A stretch of 64,000 nucleotides of DNA from Cinnamomum chago (taxonomy: Eukaryota; Streptophyta; Magnoliopsida; Laurales; Lauraceae), in assembly GCA_038049695.1 (NCBI GenBank), contig CP142461.1:33487001-33551000 (forward strand), read 5' to 3'. The position numbers and the translations under genes were made by a program. The notes under the pieces are model-generated. The model was not told the origin of the DNA. It saw only the letters and a list, made by a program, of their open reading frames with translations, and did not search any database. Numbering within the stretch: position 1 is the stretch's first letter; each line of letters starts with the position of its first letter. This document shows positions 58,620 to 64,000 of the stretch, piece by piece.

Positions 58620-59404
58620 TGATTGTGGAAAGCCGGCCGCTTCAGGGACCTGAAAGGGGAGAAAGAACAATCAGAGGACCCTGGCTGTGGGCAGCGCAGG
58701 GCTCTCTGATGCCTGGGTTAGTGCAAGGACTAAACTAAGGCCGAAGAAGAAGAGAGGCAGAGTAACGACTAGTCAGAGTGTATGCATGCGTACTGGGTTA
58801 GACTGGTATTCTATTTATAGGAGAAAAGTCTATAAATACTTGATAGTGGGCCTAATGACTTGACTGCTAAGGTTTTATCAGCCCACAAAGTAATTAATGA
58901 GGATCCATCATATCCCACATTGCATTAAATGATGGTCTGATCAGCCCATATCGCATTAAATGTCAGTCACATTGGGCCTGATCTTGTCTTGACTTGTTGG
59001 TGGCAAAGGTCCCATCCGATCCTTTCTTGGGCCCTGCCCTAATACTGCTGGATGCCGCTTTGTCAGGGATTTGATAAGGATTCTTGACGGCTGGGATGAT
59101 GTATTTGTCCCATCAGCGCGTGCTCGTATTCTGCCACATGTTCGAAGGTGGGATATGGCTGTCAATGCCTGTCTCGGTTGGCAGTTCGTCATACAGCTGC
59201 AGTCGAGATGCGGGACTGAGGCCAAGGCACATGGCCGAGATCGTGGCGGTCTTAGGTCGGGGCTGACCGAGGTGATAATGTTGGTCTCGGCTAGCGCATT
59301 AACATCCGACCCGAAACGCACGTAGCCTAAATGAGTATAAGAAGAACTGGCATTATTGCTGGAGTTAACATAACTTTGGCGTCTTAAGAATTACCCCACA
59401 CAAT
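58620..59404 (-). mobile_element. 3' LTR of the third Tat element, 785 bp
   Basis: On the minus strand it starts TGTGTGGGGTAATTC, directly after the polypurine tract AGCTAGGGGGCAAT (59418-59405), and ends GGCTTTCCACAATCA. It carries a TATA-like CTATAAATAG near 58812-58821 and the phrase AGGCATCAGAGAGCCC, which I recognise from Tat/Retand LTRs. The left TSD copy would be CCAAC (58615-58619); the other lies beyond the window. Confidence 0.78.
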
Positions 59405-59418
59405 TGCCCCCTAGCTTC

Positions 59419-59899
59419 TGACTTCTTGGAGTCTCGGACTCTTTGAGGTCGGAAGCTATAACAATGAAAATCTGTCAGAGATTTCCGCCTTGATGACATC
59501 TATTGATGTTTGGTCCTCATCCAACTTCCCTCCGTCTGCCCGAGGTAATAAACACTATGCCTTAATTACTGCGAGAAACAAACCGTCGAGGACACGCATC
59601 ACCATCTGGTTCGTCGTGCTGTCAAGCAGGAGGGGTGTGCAGCCTTTTGATGCGACGTTTTCGAATTTCGAAAACGGCCTTAAGATGGCGCTTCTTTTTC
59701 TATAAATAACATCTTCTTCTTCTTCTTCTTCTTTATTTCTTGTTTTTGAAGGAGGCCTTCCTAGAATTTTTCAGAGCAGAGGAACCTTCAGCGACGCGTA
59801 GGAGAGGCCTTGAGCAGAGATCAATTTCCGGTGTAGATCCAATTTTTGTCTGTAAGTTTCGTTCTATTTAGCTTATTCTTGCTTTCTTCTAGGTCCCAC
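59419..59899. other. Non-coding part of the third Tat element
   Basis: Leader of the antisense accessory gene. It has a CTT microsatellite at 59708-59733 and a probable donor CTGTAAGTT near 59850. No domain. Confidence 0.5.
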
Positions 59900-62060
59900 T
59901 TTTTTTTTGCCTTTAGAAATGGGTGTTTACAGCCACTAGCTAGAGAGCTCTACGGCCATAGAGGGGCTAAAAATGGCATACGGTATACCAGACGTCGTCC
60001 TTGTCAGGCAGGCGGATCCTCTGGATCATATAACTCACTCGTATTCGGGCGGCTGGATGCCCATTCCATTAATAGCCATCATCGAGGGGGGGTTAGGTTA
60101 ACTTTAGACCCCTTGCTTAGGACCTGTCTTAGTGTCTGGTCCCTTAGTCCCTGCCAGCTAATGTCTAACGGTTATAAAATCATCATGGGCACGACTGTGC
60201 TTAATAGGAAGTTAGATATTAACCTCGGTGTTCAGACATCGAGGATGTATACGAGATCTGTAAGTCTCAGGAAGGTACTTATTACCTCCGAGTCAAGCCT
60301 TACCGAGAAAGCTTTGTCACGGCGCTTGAAGACTCTAATAAGTATGCGGGGGACGACCTCTTGTGCGTCTCGGGTAATTGGGAGTTCGGCGCCGAAGTGG
60401 ACAGAGCATACATGGTCCCACGTCGCCTCGGGGTCGTTGCAAGTAAATATCATTCTTTTAGATTTAATTTTGTCTCGTTCTTCACTTTGCCGAACTGATG
60501 TTCTGCTTGGCTGTGCAGCTGGTCGAGAGAGGAAACGATTTGCCAGGCAAATTGGCTGGGAAAAGAATGAGGCTTGGCATCGGAAGATCACGAGATGCAC
60601 AGACTTCTCAAATAAATCGGCCTGGACGCTGCTGGGCTATGAGCCGAAATATCGCGGCTATTATAAAAGAGCCGAGTTGCCTCAATAGCTGCCCCGAGAA
60701 GATAGTCCAGAGGGAGGTGAGCCCGAGGCTGAAACGGGAAGCCGTGCTGCAGTCTTAATCGAAGAGGGAGGTCCTTCTCGGGTTGCGACTGAGATCGCTA
60801 GCCGGGCTGCATCTAGTGCAGAAGCATCTTCCTACGAGTCGGGGCCTAGCGGGAGTCCTCTTAGGAGAAGACCCCGCCATTCTACGCCGAGTCCACTAGA
60901 GGAAGAAATGCCTCGTATCCCGGTGTTCGTGGATCTGGAAGCCCTGGCGCTTGGGGATGAGGCTCCTGAGTCCCCTCCACCTGTAGTCTCGGAGGCTGTT
61001 GAGACCTCTGCCCGCGAGCCTGTCACGGCTCCTACTACTGTGGAAGAGGAGGCCCCTATTCAATCTCTAAATCCGGAGGCTCGGCCATCTTCAACCGAGG
61101 TTGGACGAAGAGAAAGTCGCTCGAGCAAGAGGCCAAGAGACGAGGGTACTAGCTCGGGCGCAACGCTGCCACCGGCTCCTTGGGAGCTGAGCTTTTTGCT
61201 TGAGATAGGCAGACCCATTACGGTCGAGGATTGTATCCATAAGAAGCCCAACTCCCTCATCCTCGAGACGCTAGGCAGAGCATGTGCCTTGCCGCAAGAT
61301 ATGGCTCATTATGTGAAGTTCAGCGACCCAAAGCTATTGTCGTCGGTGATGCAGCCCTGGTTTCAAGTGAGTTTTCCTTGAGTTTTCAACTTTTTCACTA
61401 AGTGTTTCATTTCGACTAATATTTGTCTCTTCGTCTTTAACAGACGATGCAGAAATCGATGGTGGTCATCGATAGATTCAATAAACAGAGCCCTCTGATC
61501 GCCGGGCTTGACGAGGAGAGGAAAGAACTGGAAGAAGCTTTGGGAGCCAGCACCCTGAAGCGAATCAGCTGGAGGCGTTGAAGGACGAGCTTGAGGCTAA
61601 GCTCGGGGATGCTAGAGTCGAGATCGAGGCAGGAAAGATGAAGGTTGCAGATCTCGAAGCTTCTGTCGAAAAATTAAAGAGTGACCTCCAGGCTGAAACA
61701 GAGAAAGCGACTGAGGTCGAGGCTAAGGCCAAATCTAAGGGCGACGCCATTTTTGAAGACGTGATAAAACAGGCGACGACCCATTATGAGGCTAAGGTGA
61801 TTCGCATGAGGAACAGGACTTGGGAGAAGGCGTGGCGTGCTGCTCTAACGGAAGTGGGGATTCCGGAGGGCCACCCATCCTTTGTGAATCAGCCCAATTG
61901 CCCAGGCCTGTCGACTCCTGCAGTTTCCGTTTCCATTTCGGTAGAAGCTCTTGAGGCTACTGCTGCTGAATCTGCCCAACCCGAAATCGATATCAACGCT
62001 TCTACTGGCCCAACCCCCTTTGAAGGCTTCTCGGCAATGATGTACTTTTTTTTTGTTTCT
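59900..62060 (+). pseudogene. Antisense accessory ORF of the third Tat element, coiled-coil type
   Basis: Plus-strand, multi-exon and frameshifted. Near 60240-60430 one frame reads DVYEICKSQEGTYYLRVKP, then SNKYAGDDLLCVSGNWEFG, a block I associate with antisense ORFs of plant Tat elements. An intron probably follows (donor GTAAAT near 60441, acceptor GTGCAG near 60519). Next comes a disordered Pro/Glu/Ser-rich part (60908-61200, with SSKRPRDEG), then an intron (about 61371-61442, acceptor TTTAACAG), then a long coiled coil (61578-61800: DELEAKLGDARVEIEAGK and following) and a short tail ending near 62040. A stop or frameshift lies around 61575. It has the same position as the PMD gene of the second Tat element, but no clear PMD motif is seen. 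Function unknown. Confidence 0.68.
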
Positions 62061-62570
62061 CAATTGTATTATCCGATTTTAAGATGTAATGACTTTGAAC
62101 CAATGCAATTGAATTTTTGTTTGGCATTATGGATTCTCTCTTTTCTTTTCGTCGTGTTTTTGCGTTTCCACTTTTGTGCAAGTGTCTGGGTTCGACTTGA
62201 TTCTTGATCCGGACTGGAGGGACTGGCCAAGCTAAAACACTTGGTCGAGATAGAGAGTCAGACATCTATCCCCTCCCATTGCCACTCATGCCTGACACGG
62301 CTCTACGAATTCCAAGGCACCATTTCCTCATTATCTCATGGCCTTCATCATCATTTTCATTTTTTTTTTTTGCCTGAATTATTCACGCTTGCTTTTGTAC
62401 GCTGCATGTCTGCTAACTTGAAGGAATGCTGAAAAGCTATCATTTCGGTACTGTCTACAATGTATTCGGTTTGCAACCGTGGTTGATATTATGGCAGTTG
62501 CCGACCTTTAACATTTTCTCTACTTAAGTGGAAAAACTCGGGTGTGTCAACCCGAGGAGCCTTTTTGGCC
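62061..62570. other. Non-coding part of the third Tat element
   Basis: Probable 3' UTR and poly(A)-signal side of the accessory gene, followed by spacer. No gene is seen. Confidence 0.5.
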
Positions 62571-62574
62571 GAAA

Positions 62575-62925
62575 TGGTTTTGTGCCTAGGTGGAATGTAC
62601 CAACCCTAAGGCAATCTCGATAGCCGAAATGACTTCATGCCTGGGTGGTATATACCGACCCTAAGGCGATCTCATCAGTGGCCGTAATGGCTTCATGCCT
62701 GGGTGGTATATACCGACCCTAAGGCGATCTCATCAATGACCGTAATGGCTTCATGCCTGGGTGGTATATACCGACCCTAAGGCGATCTCATCAATGGTCG
62801 TATTGGTTTCATGCCTGGGTGGTATATACCGACACTAAGGCGATCTCATCAGTGGCCATAATGGCTTCATGCCTGGGTGATATATACTGACCCTAAGGCA
62901 ATCTCTTCAGTGGAACTATCACCGA
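62575..62925. repeat. Minisatellite, 58-bp unit, third Tat element
   Basis: CTTCATGCCTGGGTGGTATA recurs at exact 58-bp spacing (62633, 62691, 62749, then on), about six units in all, with the first and last more diverged. It lies between integrase and accessory ORF, as the arrays at 45990-47045 do in the second Tat element. Confidence 0.95.
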
Positions 62926-63017
62926 GCTGCCGATAGTCGCCACCAAGTTCTATGACTATGAATTGAGTAACAAGAATGAGGACTGCTTTCATTGATCTTG
63001 AAAATTTTGAGTACAGA

Positions 63018-63998
63018 TTAGAAATAGAACTTTTTGAGGTGCGACGCATTCCATGGTCGTGGTAAGTGTCGGTCATCCATATCTTCAAGTCTGTAGGCTG
63101 ACTGTCCGGCAGTGGAAATTACTTTGAATGGTCCATGCCAGTTTGGTGCTAGCTTGCCCTGATTTGGATCTTTATCACATGGGAGTGTTTTCTTCAGAAC
63201 CAGTTCACCAACTGAGAACTTTCTCTCTCTGACCTTCTGGTTGTAGCCTTTAGCCAACTGTTGTTGATAAGCGGCCAGTCTGATAGCTGCTGTTTCTCTA
63301 CGTTCGTCGGCCAGATCCAACTCCCAAGTTAGATTTATTTCATTCTGGCCTTGATAAAAAAGTTCGGACCTCAGAGTCGGGAGGCCGATCTCTAGAGGAA
63401 TGACCGCCTCCATCCCATAGGCAAGGGAGAAAGGCGTTGCCGAAGTGGAGCACCTTGGAGTCGTTCTGTAGGCCCACAGGACGCTTGGAAGTTCCTTTAC
63501 CCACCTTCTTTTAGCTCGGTCAAGTCGCTTCTTCAGCCCATCAAGTACCACCTTATTAAAAATTTCTGCTTGACCATTGCTCTGCGGGTACGTTGGAGTA
63601 GAGTAGTGGTTCCTAATGCCGAGCTCTTGGCAGAAGTTCTTGAAGAGGTTGGAATCAAACTGGGTCCTGTTATCCGAAACCAAAGCTCTTGGAATGCCGA
63701 ACCTCGTAATGATGTTTTTCCATACGAATTTTTTTTAGTCTTGTTCGGTAATGGAAGACAATGGTTCTACCTCTATCCATTTGGTGAAATAGTCGGTGGC
63801 TACTATCAACCACCTCTTATTCCCCGGAGCTCGGCGAAGTGGTCCCACGATGTCCAGCCCCCATTGGGCGAAGGGCCAAGGGTTGGAGAGCGGACTCAAA
63901 TCTTGTGTCGGTTGATGGAGGAGTGGGAGAAATTTTTGCACTTTTCACATTTTTTGGCGTATAACTGCGCATCCTTCTGCATATACGGCCACTAGTAG
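63018..63998 (-). pseudogene. Tat-lineage integrase, partial at window edge, one stop
   Basis: Minus strand. The zinc-binding part (WPYMQKDAQLYAKKCEKC) starts near the window edge. The catalytic Asp lies in WGLDIVGPL, followed by VATDYFTKWIEVEPL, the second Asp in ALVSDNRTQFDS and Glu in YPQSNGQAEIFNK. The C-terminal part has LPSVLWAYRTTPR, AYGMEAVIPLEI, ERKFSVGELVLKK, GPFKVIS and ends HLKKFYF. The only break seen is a TAA at 63737-63735 between EQD and KKFVWKN, so this copy looks younger than the second Tat element. The protein would insert the element DNA into the genome. Confidence 0.92.
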
Positions 63999-64000
63999 CC

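Noticed and set aside
59401..59404. LTR of copia 2 reaching 59400
   Set aside because: The polypurine tract at 59405 and Tat-like LTR motifs show that 58620-59404 belongs to a Tat element. Only 58561-58619 remains of the copia LTR.

Overview
The window is plant nuclear DNA, almost certainly from an angiosperm. The evidence is GT-AG introns, plant-type Ty3/gypsy (Tat lineage) and Ty1/copia polyproteins, a FAR1-type Mutator (MULE) transposase, hAT elements with 8-bp target-site duplications (TSDs), and a plastid-type trnI-CAU relic. I could not identify the species. I see no intact single-copy host gene. The only gene with clean exon-intron structure is the 3' part of an Ulp1-like (C48) protease at the left edge, and families like it are often carried by transposons.

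Layout, left part (1-28.9 kb): an AT-rich region built by DNA transposons and MITEs. In order it holds the Ulp1-like gene end (1-1112), two tandem duplications (1889-2544, 2737-3069), a 1841-bp non-autonomous MULE with a 9-bp TSD (3541-5381) carrying a plastid trnI-CAU-like sequence, a 384-bp hAT MITE (5732-6115), and a 5.4-kb element with hAT-like ends (7063-12457) that encloses a decayed MULE transposase-SWIM-OTU gene. Then come a long-TIR element split by a 2941-bp solo LTR (14916-17856), an inverted-repeat MITE (about 19697-20177), one hAT inside another (20460-23232 and 21380-22900) with a trapped first exon, a 153-bp fold-back MITE (25529-25681) and a partial LTR (26785-28861).

Right part (28.9-64 kb): nested LTR retrotransposons. 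A Tat-lineage element in minus orientation gives an LTR (28862-32378, split by a 1456-bp solo LTR), protease and gag pieces, and a fragment of an accessory ORF. It is joined to a 5'-truncated copia element (37593-42515). A second Tat element, in plus orientation, follows: a broken RNase H/integrase region split by a 1749-bp solo LTR, two minisatellite arrays, an antisense plant-mobile-domain (PMD) gene, and a 3' LTR (53349-55866). That LTR abuts a minus-strand Retrofit/Ale-like copia element, whose own LTR is interrupted by a third Tat element running off the right edge. The third Tat element also has an antisense coiled-coil ORF and a 58-bp minisatellite.

How the parts relate: the sequence records layered insertion and decay rather than a working pathway. 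All transposon coding regions carry stops or frameshifts. The strongest inferences come from TSDs, which fix exact borders for eight insertions. The most interesting items are the antisense PMD gene in a Tat retrotransposon, the MULE gene whose OTU domain has lost its catalytic cysteine, the plastid tRNA carried by a MULE, a 74-bp palindrome made of four 16-bp palindromes, and a retrotransposon family known here only from solo LTRs.
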